DNA from: Erysipelotrichales bacterium
GTDB lineage: Bacteria; Bacillota_I; Bacilli_A; RFN20; CAG-826
DNA: 64,000 nucleotides
NCBI GenBank assembly: GCA_022508525.1
Contig: JAFLVA010000002.1
Coordinates: forward strand, 62,001-126,000
Reading direction: 5' to 3'
Both the position numbers and the translations under genes were made by a program. Under the pieces are notes generated by a model. The model saw only the letters and a program-made list of their open reading frames with translations, had not been told where the DNA came from and searched no databases. Each line of letters opens with the position of its first letter. Position 1 is the stretch's first letter. This document shows, piece by piece, positions 56,246-64,000 of this stretch.

Positions 56246-56704
56246 ATGAAAAAAATTAATTTAAATTTAGATCTTGCTTTTAACTTGCTTTTTCCACTTT
56301 TTGTAAGCTTTGTTATTTCTATGACTTTGCCAAACTTCTCTACTTACTATAATAGTTTGATTACTTTAGTAAGAGTGCCTGCAATTATATTTCCAATTGT
56401 GTGGACAATTCTTTACATATTAATGGGATTTGTGGGTTACAAACTATCGCAAAATAATGACGAAAAAGGCGAAAAGATTTACTATGCACAATTACTAGTT
56501 AATTTCCTTTGGACACCAGTGTTTTTTGGTCTTAAATCACCGATTGGAGGATTAATTTTAATTGTCGCATTATTGGCTTTAGTTATTTGGTTGTTTTTAT
56601 ATGTAAAGAAAGGATATGGCAATTTTGCGTATTTTTTACTTCCTTATATCATTTGGCTATTATTTGCAACTTTTTTGAACCTATCAATTGTTATTTTAAA
56701 TTAA
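56246..56704 (+). CDS. TspO/MBR family protein
   Basis: A 152-residue, five-span membrane protein of the TspO/translocator family, which binds tetrapyrroles and affects their degradation or transport. PIVWTILYILMGFVG near residue 51, then LLVNFLWTPVFFGLKSP and LPYIIWLLFATFLNLSIVILN are the family signatures. It has a GGGG ribosome binding site and is separated from both neighbours. Confidence 0.93.
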   Translation: MKKINLNLDLAFNLLFPLFVSFVISMTLPNFSTYYNSLITLVRVPAIIFPIVWTILYILMGFVGYKLSQNNDEKGEKIYYAQLLVNFLWTPVFFGLKSPIGGLILIVALLALVIWLFLYVKKGYGNFAYFLLPYIIWLLFATFLNLSIVILN

Positions 56705-56780
56705 TACATTATATTACCAATTATTGAAAAAATATTCACAATTGGGTTAAAATATAAATAACTTTTAGGAGATTAGAAAG

Positions 56781-58004
56781 ATGAAGAAGTCCTATTTAGA
56801 AGAATACGAAAATGCTTTAACACCATTAACTGTTATTCATGAAGCCTCAAGATGCTTGTTGTGTCATGACGCTCCATGTTCTAAAGCGTGTCCTGCAGGA
56901 ACTGACCCTGCAAAATTTATTCGTTCTGTTCGCTTCCGTAATTTTAAAGGTGCAGCAGAAACTATTAGAGAAAATAACGCATTAGGTTCAATATGCGCTC
57001 GAGTATGCCCTACAGAAAAGTTATGTCAATTAGGCTGTTCAAGAAGTGGTATTGATCGTCCAATTGAAATTGGTCGTATCCAGAGATATGTCACAGATTT
57101 TGAAGCATCAATTGGAATGGAAATCTTAGAAAAAGGCATGAAAAATTTAGGCAAAGTTGCAATTGTTGGCTCTGGTCCTGCGGGTCTACAGGCTGCTGCT
57201 ACTTTAACTAAACTGGGATATGATGTTACAGTATTTGAAAAGAATGAAAAATTAGGCGGATATTTAAGATATGGAATCCCTGAATATCGTTTGCCTAGTG
57301 AAATAGTAGATTTAGAAATTAAACGTATTCAAGAATTAGGTGTTACTTTTGTCACTAATAAAGAAATAACAAACCTAGAAGAATTAAAGAAAGACTATAA
57401 AGCAATTTTACTTGCTGTTGGTGCAAGTTATGGAAGAATGCTTCCAATATTTGCTAATAATAAAAATGTTGAACTTGCTGTTGATGTCTTAGCAAAAATT
57501 AAAGACAACAAAGGAAAAGTTGAAGTTCCAGATAATGTTTTAATCATTGGTGGTGGAGATGTTGCCATGGATGTTGGAACTAGCTTAAAACTATTAGGAT
57601 GCAAAGATGTAACTATTGTGGCTCGTGAACAAACATTCGAATTTCCAGCAAGCAAAAAAGAATATAAAGACGCTCATGATAATGATGTTTCAATTATTGA
57701 TGGCTATACTCCAGAATCAATCAATGGAAATGAAGTTACATTTAAGCATGTTAAATTAGAGGCAACTTTAAGAGTTAAAACTGATAAAATTATCTTAGCA
57801 ATTGGACAAATGTCTAAACTTGAAATGTTTGATAAGATAACAAGTAATCGTGGGATAGTAGATGTTAAAAACTATCAAACAAGTGATGAAAAAGTATTTG
57901 CTGCAGGAGATATCATTAACGGAGATAAACTAGTAGTAGCTGCAGTAAAATATGGAAAAGAAGCCGCATATGCAATTCATGAGTATTTAGGAGGTAAAAG
58001 ATAA
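56781..58004 (+). CDS. preT: NAD-dependent dihydropyrimidine dehydrogenase subunit PreT-like
   Basis: This is the flavin and Fe-S subunit that passes electrons between NAD(H) and PreA. N-terminal cysteine clusters [13 protein letters not shown] and [15 protein letters not shown] (residues 27-90), an FAD-binding [10 protein letters not shown] near residue 130 and an NAD-binding [10 protein letters not shown] near 257 are visible. 407 residues matches PreT and glutamate-synthase-like small subunits. Its partner gene overlaps by one base, which supports PreTA over glutamate synthase. Confidence 0.9.
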   Translation: MKKSYLEEYENALTPLTVIHEASRCLLCHDAPCSKACPAGTDPAKFIRSVRFRNFKGAAETIRENNALGSICARVCPTEKLCQLGCSRSGIDRPIEIGRIQRYVTDFEASIGMEILEKGMKNLGKVAIVGSGPAGLQAAATLTKLGYDVTVFEKNEKLGGYLRYGIPEYRLPSEIVDLEIKRIQELGVTFVTNKEITNLEELKKDYKAILLAVGASYGRMLPIFANNKNVELAVDVLAKIKDNKGKVEVPDNVLIIGGGDVAMDVGTSLKLLGCKDVTIVAREQTFEFPASKKEYKDAHDNDVSIIDGYTPESINGNEVTFKHVKLEATLRVKTDKIILAIGQMSKLEMFDKITSNRGIVDVKNYQTSDEKVFAAGDIINGDKLVVAAVKYGKEAAYAIHEYLGGKR

Positions 58005-59239
58005 TGAAACATAAAGATTTATCGATAACCTTCTTAGGTGTAAAATTTGAAAATCCATTTTGCTTATCTTCCTCACCAGTTGGTAATTGCTATGAAATGT
58101 GTGCAAAAGCCTATGATGCAGGTTGGGGTGGCGTAGTATTTAAAACTATTGGCCCAAAACATTTTGTAATTAATGAAGTATCACCTCGTTTTGATGCGTT
58201 AACAAAAGAAGATACTCCATTTGTGGGATTCAAGAATATGGAGCAAATTGCAGAACATAGTCTTGAAGAGAATTTACGAGATTTAAAAAGATTAAAAGAA
58301 GAATATCCAAATAAGGTCCTGATTGCCTCAATTATGGGCACAAATGAAGAAGACTGGGTAGAACTTGCTAGACTTGTTGAAGAAGCAGGAGCGGATATGA
58401 TTGAAATGAACTTGTCTTGTCCTCAAATGACTTCACATGAAATGGGATCAGATGTTGGAACAAATGCAGAATTATGCAAAAAATATTGTATGGCAGTTAA
58501 ACGTGGATCAAAACTTCCAATGATGGCAAAAATGACTCCAAATGTAACTGATATGGTTCCAATTGCGAAAGCATGTTTAGAAGGTGGAGCAGATGGAATA
58601 GCTGCAATTAACACTATCAAATCAATTTGTAATGTTGATTTAGATAAGAAAATTGGTCTTCCAGTTGTAAACGGAAAATCATCAATTTCTGGATATTCTG
58701 GTAAAGCAGTTAAACCAGTAGCATTGCGTTTTATTCAACAATTAAGAACTGGTATTAAAGATGTTGAGATATCTGGAATTGGTGGAATTGAAACGTGGGA
58801 AGATGCTGCAGAATTTATCTTATTAGGATCAAAAACACTACAAGTCACAACTGCTATCATGCAATATGGTTATCGTATTGTTGAAGACTTATGTAACGGT
58901 TTATCACATTATTTAGAAGATCAAGGATTAAATTCACTTGAAGAATTAGTAGGTCTAGCAAACGATAATATTATTCCTTGTGAGGAATTAGATCGTAGTT
59001 ATATTGTATATCCAGAAGTAGATAATGAAAAATGTGTAGGATGTGGACGTTGCTATATCTCATGTTTTGATGGAGGACATCAAGCAATATCTTGGATTAG
59101 TGACAAACGTCGTCCAGAAATTAATAAAGATAAGTGTGTTGGATGTCATTTATGCGCAACTGTGTGTCCGGTAAGATGTATCAAAAAAGGCGAAATTGTC
59201 TTTAAAAAAGGTTCGAAAGAACACAAAATTGATTTATAA
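58004..59239 (+). CDS. preA: NAD-dependent dihydropyrimidine dehydrogenase subunit PreA
   Basis: This subunit reduces uracil and thymine to their dihydro forms (or the reverse). The dihydroorotate-dehydrogenase-like barrel has [23 protein letters not shown] ([10 protein letters not shown]) and [11 protein letters not shown] regions. The C-terminal domain has two [4Fe-4S] motifs ([28 protein letters not shown]). The active-site Cys of this class is in the SGYSG/NLSCP region. 411 residues fits. Confidence 0.93.
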   Translation: MKHKDLSITFLGVKFENPFCLSSSPVGNCYEMCAKAYDAGWGGVVFKTIGPKHFVINEVSPRFDALTKEDTPFVGFKNMEQIAEHSLEENLRDLKRLKEEYPNKVLIASIMGTNEEDWVELARLVEEAGADMIEMNLSCPQMTSHEMGSDVGTNAELCKKYCMAVKRGSKLPMMAKMTPNVTDMVPIAKACLEGGADGIAAINTIKSICNVDLDKKIGLPVVNGKSSISGYSGKAVKPVALRFIQQLRTGIKDVEISGIGGIETWEDAAEFILLGSKTLQVTTAIMQYGYRIVEDLCNGLSHYLEDQGLNSLEELVGLANDNIIPCEELDRSYIVYPEVDNEKCVGCGRCYISCFDGGHQAISWISDKRRPEINKDKCVGCHLCATVCPVRCIKKGEIVFKKGSKEHKIDL

Positions 59240-59241
59240 CT

Positions 59242-59265
59242 AAGAGATCTCGCGATCTCTTTTTT
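59242..59265 (+). terminator. preTA terminator
   Basis: AAGAGATC and GATCTCTT pair around TCGC, followed by T residues. Confidence 0.9.
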
Positions 59266-59410
59266 CTTGCTAGAGCAAATAAAAAAGCCAAAAATGTGAT
59301 AAAAAATATGGCGAAATCATATTGTTTTTTGTGTTTTTAATATTTTATTTTTAGTTGTCAAAAATTGGCAAACTGTCTTTATTTAACAATATTTTATAAA
59401 AATCATATAT

Positions 59411-59443
59411 TTGTTAACAAAACTTATGTTTCTATGTTATAAT
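59411..59443 (+). promoter_or_regulatory. promoter of the hydrogenase operon with overlapping palindrome
   Basis: TTAACA (59414-59419), 18-base spacer, TATAAT (59438-59443) with TG-x extended -10. The perfect palindrome TTGTTAACAA (59411-59420) covers the -35. Confidence 0.7.
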
Positions 59444-59462
59444 CTAATCGGTAATTTGCCCT

Positions 59463-59484
59463 TTGTTATTATCTATAATAACAA
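59463..59484. promoter_or_regulatory. inverted repeat in the hydrogenase leader, operator candidate
   Basis: Perfect arms TTGTTATTA and TAATAACAA separated by TCTA, just downstream of the predicted transcription start. The TTGTTA...TAACAA half-sites recall Rex operators (TTGTTAA, four bases, TTAACAA), but the spacing is longer. Confidence 0.45.
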
Positions 59485-59511
59485 TAAACTTAGCAAATAG
59501 GAGGAGTTTTT

Positions 59512-60000
59512 ATGGCAAAATTAAGTTCAACTGCTGTAAAAAGAGTTGATGAAATCATCGCAGAGTACAAAGATGAACCAACACCTTTAATGATGATTTT
59601 AAGTGCTGTTCAAAAAGAATTCGGCTATATTCCTTTTGAAGTACAAGAAATTATTTCTGAAAAATTGGGAATACCAGTTGCAGACATTTATGGTGTCGTT
59701 ACTTTCTACTCATTTTTCTCTTTAAAACCAAAGGGAAAATTTGTTATTGGTGTTTGTCTAGGTACAGCTTGTTATGTTAAAGGCGCTCAACAAGTTTGTG
59801 ACAAATTCTCAGAAATTTTAGGAATTAAACCAGGAGAGACAACTGCAGATGGCCTATTTACAATTGATGCTTTACGTTGTATCGGTGCTTGTGGTATTGC
59901 ACCAGCTGTTAGCATTAATGGTAAGGTTTATCCAAAAATGTCTGTTAACCAAGTACAAGCCGTTATAAATGAATATCGTGCATTAGGAGGTGCTAACTAA
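59512..60000 (+). CDS. hydC: NuoE-like subunit of NAD-dependent [FeFe] hydrogenase
   Basis: This is a [2Fe-2S] thioredoxin-fold subunit of bifurcating hydrogenases (NuoE/HndA/HydC). The four cysteines are visible in CLGTAC and ALRCIGACG. 162 residues is normal. AGGAGG precedes the start. The next gene overlaps by one base. Confidence 0.95.
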   Translation: MAKLSSTAVKRVDEIIAEYKDEPTPLMMILSAVQKEFGYIPFEVQEIISEKLGIPVADIYGVVTFYSFFSLKPKGKFVIGVCLGTACYVKGAQQVCDKFSEILGIKPGETTADGLFTIDALRCIGACGIAPAVSINGKVYPKMSVNQVQAVINEYRALGGAN

Positions 60001-61865
60001 TGATTAAGTCAGATGTCGAATTAAAAGATCAAATTAGCAAATGTACAAAATGCTTAGATATTAAATTCAGTGGTGAAGATGGAAAACGTGCTATCGTTGT
60101 TTGTGGTGGTACAGGTTGTTTATCTTCAAACTCAAATGAAATCAAAGATCGTTTAATTGAATTAATTAAAGAGAATCATTTAGAAGATAAAGTTACAGTT
60201 AACCAAGTTGGCTGTTTCGGTTTCTGTTCTAAAGGACCTTTTGTTAAGATTTTCCCAGAAGATACTTTATACCATGCAGTTAAAGTAGAAGACTGTGAAG
60301 AAATCATTGCAAAAGATATTATGGGTAAAGAAATTGTTGATCGTTTATTAATTGAAGACCCAATTACTAAAACAAAAGTAGCAAAACAAGAGGACTTAAC
60401 TTTCTATAAAAAACAAGTTCGTATTGCTCTACATGGTTGTGGACATATTAATCCAGAAGATATCAATGAAGCTCTTGGCTTTGGTGCATTCCAAGGTTTA
60501 GAAAAAGCTTTAAAGATGGATCGTCAAGATGTCATTAAAATGATTTTAGATTCTGGTTTACGCGGCCGTGGCGGTGGTGGATTCCCTACCGGTAGAAAAT
60601 GGCAATTTGCATATGATCAAGTAAATGACGAAAAATATGTAGTATGTAATGGTGATGAAGGCGACCCAGGCGCTTTCATGGATCGTTCAATTTTAGAAGG
60701 TAACCCATTAGCAGTTATCGAAGGTATGATGATTGCAGGTTATGCAATCGGAGCAAAGAATGGTTATTTCTATGTTCGTGCTGAATACCCAATCGCTGTC
60801 AACCGTTTACAAATCGCTATTAAACAAGCAGAAGAATTAGGTTTACTTGGTGATAACATCCTTGGAACAGGATTTAGCTTTAGATGTCACTTACGTTTAG
60901 GCGCAGGTGCCTTCGTCTGTGGTGAAGAAACAGCTCTATTAAATTCTATTCAAGGTCAACGTGGTATGCCTCGTCCAAGACCTCCATTCCCTGCAATTAA
61001 AGGTTTATGGGATAAACCAACAATCGTTAATAACGTTGAAACATTGGCCTGTGTCCCATACATCTTAAGAGAAGGCGTTGAAGCTTTCACAAAATACGGA
61101 ACAGATAGATCTAAGGGTACAAAAGTATTCGCTCTCGGTGGAAAAATTAATAATGTCGGTTTAGTTGAAATCCCAATGGGAACAACTTTACGTGAACTAA
61201 TTTATGATATCGGTGGCGGAATTCCAAATGGCAAAGAATTCAAAGCTATTCAAACAGGTGGTCCATCCGGTGGGTGTTTAACAGCTAAATATTTAGATAC
61301 TCCAATCGATTTCGATAACTTAGTTGCTTTAGGCTCAATGATGGGTTCTGGCGGAGCTATCGTTATGGACGAAGATAACTGTATGGTCGACGTTGCAAAA
61401 TTCTATATGGAATTTATTTGTGATGAATCATGTGGTAAATGTTCACCTTGCCGTATTGGTACAAAGAGAATGTTAGAAACATTAACTAAGATTACTGATG
61501 GTAAAGGAACACTTGATGATATTAGAGACTTAGAAGAATTAGGACAAGCAGTACAAGCTGGCTCACTCTGTGCTTTAGGTCAAACAGCTGCAAACCCAAT
61601 TATCTCAACATTAACTCACTTTAGAGATGAATATATCGCTCACGTTGTAGATAAGAAGTGTCCTGCAAAAGTTTGTAAGAACTTAATGGAATACTATATT
61701 ATTCCTGAACAATGTAAAAAATGTAGTAAATGTGCACGTGGATGTCCTGTTAACGCAATCTCTGGTGAGGTTGGTAAGACTCCATATGTCATTGATCCAA
61801 ATAAATGTATTAAGTGTGGTATGTGTATAAGTGCATGTCCATTCCACGCAATTATTAAGAGATAG
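60000..61865 (+). CDS. hydB: NuoF-like subunit of NAD-dependent [FeFe] hydrogenase
   Basis: This flavin- and NADH-binding subunit is the proposed site of electron bifurcation. N-terminal [2Fe-2S] domain (CGGTGCLSSNS, VGCFGFCSKGP); NADH/FMN site GLRGRGGGGFPTG near residue 185 and GDEGDPGAFMDR; [4Fe-4S] ESCGKCSPCRIGT near residue 475; C-terminal ferredoxin domain with CKKCSKCARGC and CIKCGMCISAC. 621 residues, as in HydB/HndC. Confidence 0.95.
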   Translation: MIKSDVELKDQISKCTKCLDIKFSGEDGKRAIVVCGGTGCLSSNSNEIKDRLIELIKENHLEDKVTVNQVGCFGFCSKGPFVKIFPEDTLYHAVKVEDCEEIIAKDIMGKEIVDRLLIEDPITKTKVAKQEDLTFYKKQVRIALHGCGHINPEDINEALGFGAFQGLEKALKMDRQDVIKMILDSGLRGRGGGGFPTGRKWQFAYDQVNDEKYVVCNGDEGDPGAFMDRSILEGNPLAVIEGMMIAGYAIGAKNGYFYVRAEYPIAVNRLQIAIKQAEELGLLGDNILGTGFSFRCHLRLGAGAFVCGEETALLNSIQGQRGMPRPRPPFPAIKGLWDKPTIVNNVETLACVPYILREGVEAFTKYGTDRSKGTKVFALGGKINNVGLVEIPMGTTLRELIYDIGGGIPNGKEFKAIQTGGPSGGCLTAKYLDTPIDFDNLVALGSMMGSGGAIVMDEDNCMVDVAKFYMEFICDESCGKCSPCRIGTKRMLETLTKITDGKGTLDDIRDLEELGQAVQAGSLCALGQTAANPIISTLTHFRDEYIAHVVDKKCPAKVCKNLMEYYIIPEQCKKCSKCARGCPVNAISGEVGKTPYVIDPNKCIKCGMCISACPFHAIIKR

Positions 61866-61877
61866 AGGTGAAGAAAA

Positions 61878-63647
61878 ATGGAAATGGTAAATATTAAAAT
61901 CGAAGGTCACCCTTATCAAGTAGAAAAAGGTTTAACTATTCTTGAAGCATGTAAACGTTGCGGATATACTATCCCAACATTATGTCACTTTAATAATGGC
62001 GAATGCTCAAGAGGTTCTTGCCGTGTCTGTTTAGTTGAAGCAACTGGAGCAAGAGGATTGGTTGCATCTTGTGTCTATCCAATCGCAGAAGGAATGGAGA
62101 TTACAATTTCTTCACCAAAAGCTGTTTCAGCTCGTCGTACAAGTGTTGAATTATTATTATCTAACCACTCAAAGAACTGTCAACAATGTTCAAAGAATGG
62201 TCAATGTGAATTATTACATGTTGCTCAAATTACAGGTGCAAGAGATGATATGTATGAAGGTGTAAAAACACCTACAACTTTAGATCAATTAACACCATCA
62301 ATCATTCGTGATACATCAAAGTGTGTCTTATGTGGACGTTGTGTTGAAAGATGTAAAAATGCTCAAGGAACTGGTATTTTAGGTTTTGAAAACCGTGGCT
62401 TTAAGGCAATTGTAGGTCCTGCTTACAATCGTTCAATGGCAGAATCACCATGTATCCTCTGTGGACAATGTGTTAACGTCTGTCCAACAGGCGCATTAAT
62501 GGAAAAGAGCGAAATCGATTTAGTCGATAAGGCTCGTAAAGAAGGAAAATTCATCGTTGTTCAAACTGCTCCTGCAGTTCGTGCAGCATTAGGTGAAGAA
62601 TTCGGAATGAAAATTGGAACATCTGTCACTGGCAAGATGGTTGCAGCTTTAAAACGTTTAGGATTTAACAGAGTTTATGATACAAACTTTGCTGCTGACT
62701 TAACAATTATGGAAGAAGCAACTGAATTGTTACATCGTATTAAAAATGGTGGACAACTTCCAATGATTACATCTTGCTCACCAGGATGGGTTAATTATGC
62801 TGAATATTTCTATGGTGATTTATTAGGTCATTTATCAAGCTGTAAATCTCCACATGAAATGATGGGCGCAATTGTTAAATCTTACTTTGCAGAAAAGAAT
62901 GGCTTAGATCCAAAAAATATCTTTGTTCTATCAATTATGCCATGTACTGCTAAAAAGTTTGAAAAAGAAAGACCTGAAAATGCTAGTAAAGATGGTTTAA
63001 AGGATGTTGATGCAGTCTTAACAACAAGAGAACTTGCTAAACTCATTAAGCGCTCTGGTATTGACTTTACTCGTTTACCAGATGAAGAATTTGATCAAGA
63101 TTTATTAGGTGAATACTCAGGTGCTGGTGTCATTTTCGGTGTCACTGGTGGTGTTATGGAAGCTGCTTTAAGAACTGCTTATCATGCAGTAACTGGTAAA
63201 GAACATGATTTAATTAAATTTGAACAAGTTCGTGGATTTGATGGCATTAAAGAAGCTGCAATTGATATGAATGGAACAGTAGTGAAAGTCGCTATTGCTC
63301 ATGGTATGAAAAATGCTAAACCATTACTAGATGACATTAGAGCGGGCAAATCTCCATATGCATTTATTGAAATTATGGGATGTCCAGGTGGATGTATCAA
63401 TGGTGGTGGACAACCATTTGTTAAACCATGCTTCTTACCAAACGAAGATATGGATATTTTAGATACATATCGCGAAAAACGCGCAAAAGTATTGTATTCT
63501 GAAGATGAAAAACAAGCAGTAAGACAATCTCATAACAATAAGCAAATTCAAGCTTTATACAAAGATTATTTAGGAGAACCAAATAGCCATAAGGCTCATG
63601 AACTCTTACATACTTCATATAAAGCAAGAGAACGTTTTCCAAAATAG
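61878..63647 (+). CDS. hydA: [FeFe] hydrogenase catalytic subunit, group A3-like
   Basis: It evolves H2 from NADH plus reduced ferredoxin, the usual outlet for reducing power in fermenters. N-terminal [2Fe-2S] (CHFNNGECSRGSCRVC), His-Cys cluster HSKNCQQCSKNGQC, two [4Fe-4S] (CVLCGRCVERC; CILCGQCVNVC), then the H-cluster: TSCSPGW near residue 298, MPCTAKKFE near 354 and EIMGCPGGCINGGGQP near 498. 589 residues; it lacks the extra C-terminal [2Fe-2S] domain of Thermotoga HydA. The HydEFG maturases are not in the window. Confidence 0.96.
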   Translation: MEMVNIKIEGHPYQVEKGLTILEACKRCGYTIPTLCHFNNGECSRGSCRVCLVEATGARGLVASCVYPIAEGMEITISSPKAVSARRTSVELLLSNHSKNCQQCSKNGQCELLHVAQITGARDDMYEGVKTPTTLDQLTPSIIRDTSKCVLCGRCVERCKNAQGTGILGFENRGFKAIVGPAYNRSMAESPCILCGQCVNVCPTGALMEKSEIDLVDKARKEGKFIVVQTAPAVRAALGEEFGMKIGTSVTGKMVAALKRLGFNRVYDTNFAADLTIMEEATELLHRIKNGGQLPMITSCSPGWVNYAEYFYGDLLGHLSSCKSPHEMMGAIVKSYFAEKNGLDPKNIFVLSIMPCTAKKFEKERPENASKDGLKDVDAVLTTRELAKLIKRSGIDFTRLPDEEFDQDLLGEYSGAGVIFGVTGGVMEAALRTAYHAVTGKEHDLIKFEQVRGFDGIKEAAIDMNGTVVKVAIAHGMKNAKPLLDDIRAGKSPYAFIEIMGCPGGCINGGGQPFVKPCFLPNEDMDILDTYREKRAKVLYSEDEKQAVRQSHNNKQIQALYKDYLGEPNSHKAHELLHTSYKARERFPK

Positions 63648-63662
63648 TTAATATACTAAATT

Positions 63663-63691
63663 AGAGTTGATTATATATCAACTCTTTTTTA
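63663..63691 (+). terminator. terminator of the hydrogenase operon
   Basis: AGAGTTGAT pairs with ATCAACTCT around TATAT, followed by T residues. Confidence 0.9.
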
Positions 63692-63695
63692 TTTA

Positions 63696-63704
63696 TGGTA
63701 TAAT
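63696..63704 (+). promoter_or_regulatory. cysS promoter -10
   Basis: TGGTATAAT, an extended -10; the -35 position falls in the preceding terminator and is poor. Confidence 0.5.
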
Positions 63705-63724
63705 CATTTGCGAGGCGATAAAAG

Positions 63725-64000
63725 ATGAATTTAAGAATATATAACTCATTAACAAATAAAATTGAAGATTTCAAACCTATAAAAGAGAATGAAGTTTCTC
63801 TTTATGTTTGTGGTCCAACTGTTTATAACTATGTTCATATTGGAAATATGCGCCCAGTAGTAGTTTTTGATACGTTTAAAAGATTTTTAACTTATCTTGG
63901 ATATAAAGTCACTTATGTCAGTAATTACACTGATGTTGATGATAAAATTATAAAAAGAGCACAAGAATTAGATATGCCGGAAAACGAAGTAACGGAAATG
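63725..64000 (+). CDS. cysS: cysteinyl-tRNA synthetase, 5' part only
   Basis: This class I synthetase charges tRNA-Cys. The first 92 residues are present: [16 protein letters not shown], then [18 protein letters not shown], which holds the zinc Cys and the HIGH motif (HIGN), then [16 protein letters not shown]. The remainder is outside the window. GAGGCG precedes the ATG. Confidence 0.96.
   Translation, partial: MNLRIYNSLTNKIEDFKPIKENEVSLYVCGPTVYNYVHIGNMRPVVVFDTFKRFLTYLGYKVTYVSNYTDVDDKIIKRAQELDMPENEVTEM

Noticed and set aside
56781..58004. Glutamate synthase small subunit
   Set aside because: The fold is similar, but the overlapping preA gene and lack of gltB favour PreT.
59463..59484. Definite Rex operator
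   Set aside because: The half-sites fit but the spacing does not; kept only as a candidate.

Overview
The window looks like a chromosomal segment of a strictly anaerobic, low-GC member of the Firmicutes/Bacilli, probably one of the small-genome uncultured gut lineages close to Erysipelotrichia, Acholeplasmatales or RF39. This rests on the strong AT bias with AGGAGG ribosome binding sites, a spc operon without rpmD (L30), an oxygen-sensitive class III ribonucleotide reductase, a trimeric [FeFe] hydrogenase and many lipoproteins. UGA acts as a stop (for example at 26046-26048 and 55740-55742), so the code is standard and not the Mycoplasma code. No IS element, phage, plasmid or CRISPR array was seen.

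Layout. 1-5.6 kb: an ABC exporter (ATPase plus permease), a small membrane-anchored protein and a large lipoprotein. 5.9-9.5 kb: nrdD-nrdG-dut (dNTP supply) and a small lipoprotein. 9.6-10.0 kb: tmRNA. 10.0-10.6 kb: an unusual minus-strand block of successive terminator-like hairpins around an 18-codon ORF. 10.6-19.2 kb: a lipoprotein, an aldo/keto reductase, argS, gap, galE, an RmuC-like protein and a CvpA-like membrane protein. 19.3-30.6 kb: mainly minus strand, with a CPA2-type antiporter, hemolysin III/PAQR and DegV proteins, a Cthe_2159-type lipoprotein with a thioesterase, a DUF2975/XRE operon, asnA, an ArsB/SLC13-type permease and an unknown protein. An XRE regulator with its own phased operator array sits in this part on the plus strand. 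30.6-34.4 kb: an accessory stretch of lipoproteins, including a cysteine-rich one, a decayed gene fragment and tRNA-Ala(CGC). 34.5-39.2 kb: adenosine deaminase, uridine kinase and the queuosine genes tgt-queA-queH.

39.2-53.9 kb is the S10-spc-alpha super-operon (rpsJ to rplQ), including secY, adk, map, infA, rpmJ and rpoA. It is ordered as in other Firmicutes except that rpmD is absent between rpsE and rplO. 54-56.7 kb holds a lipoprotein that appears to join an aerolysin/ETX-MTX2-like segment to GLUG-type repeats, a DUF4177-like 52-residue protein and a TspO protein. 56.8-59.2 kb is preT-preA (NAD-dependent dihydropyrimidine dehydrogenase). 59.5-63.6 kb is an operon for a NuoE/NuoF/[FeFe]-hydrogenase complex of the electron-bifurcating type. 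The window ends inside cysS.

The metabolic genes fit a fermenter: glycolysis (gap), hydrogen evolution from NADH and ferredoxin (hydrogenase), nucleoside and pyrimidine salvage (add, udk, preTA) and anaerobic dNTP synthesis. The accessory genes mostly encode envelope proteins. The most interesting candidates for new biology are the minus-strand hairpin/small-ORF locus downstream of tmRNA, the pore-former-like GLUG lipoprotein, the lipoprotein made almost wholly of CxxC repeats, and the 21-bp-phased operator of the XRE/membrane regulator.
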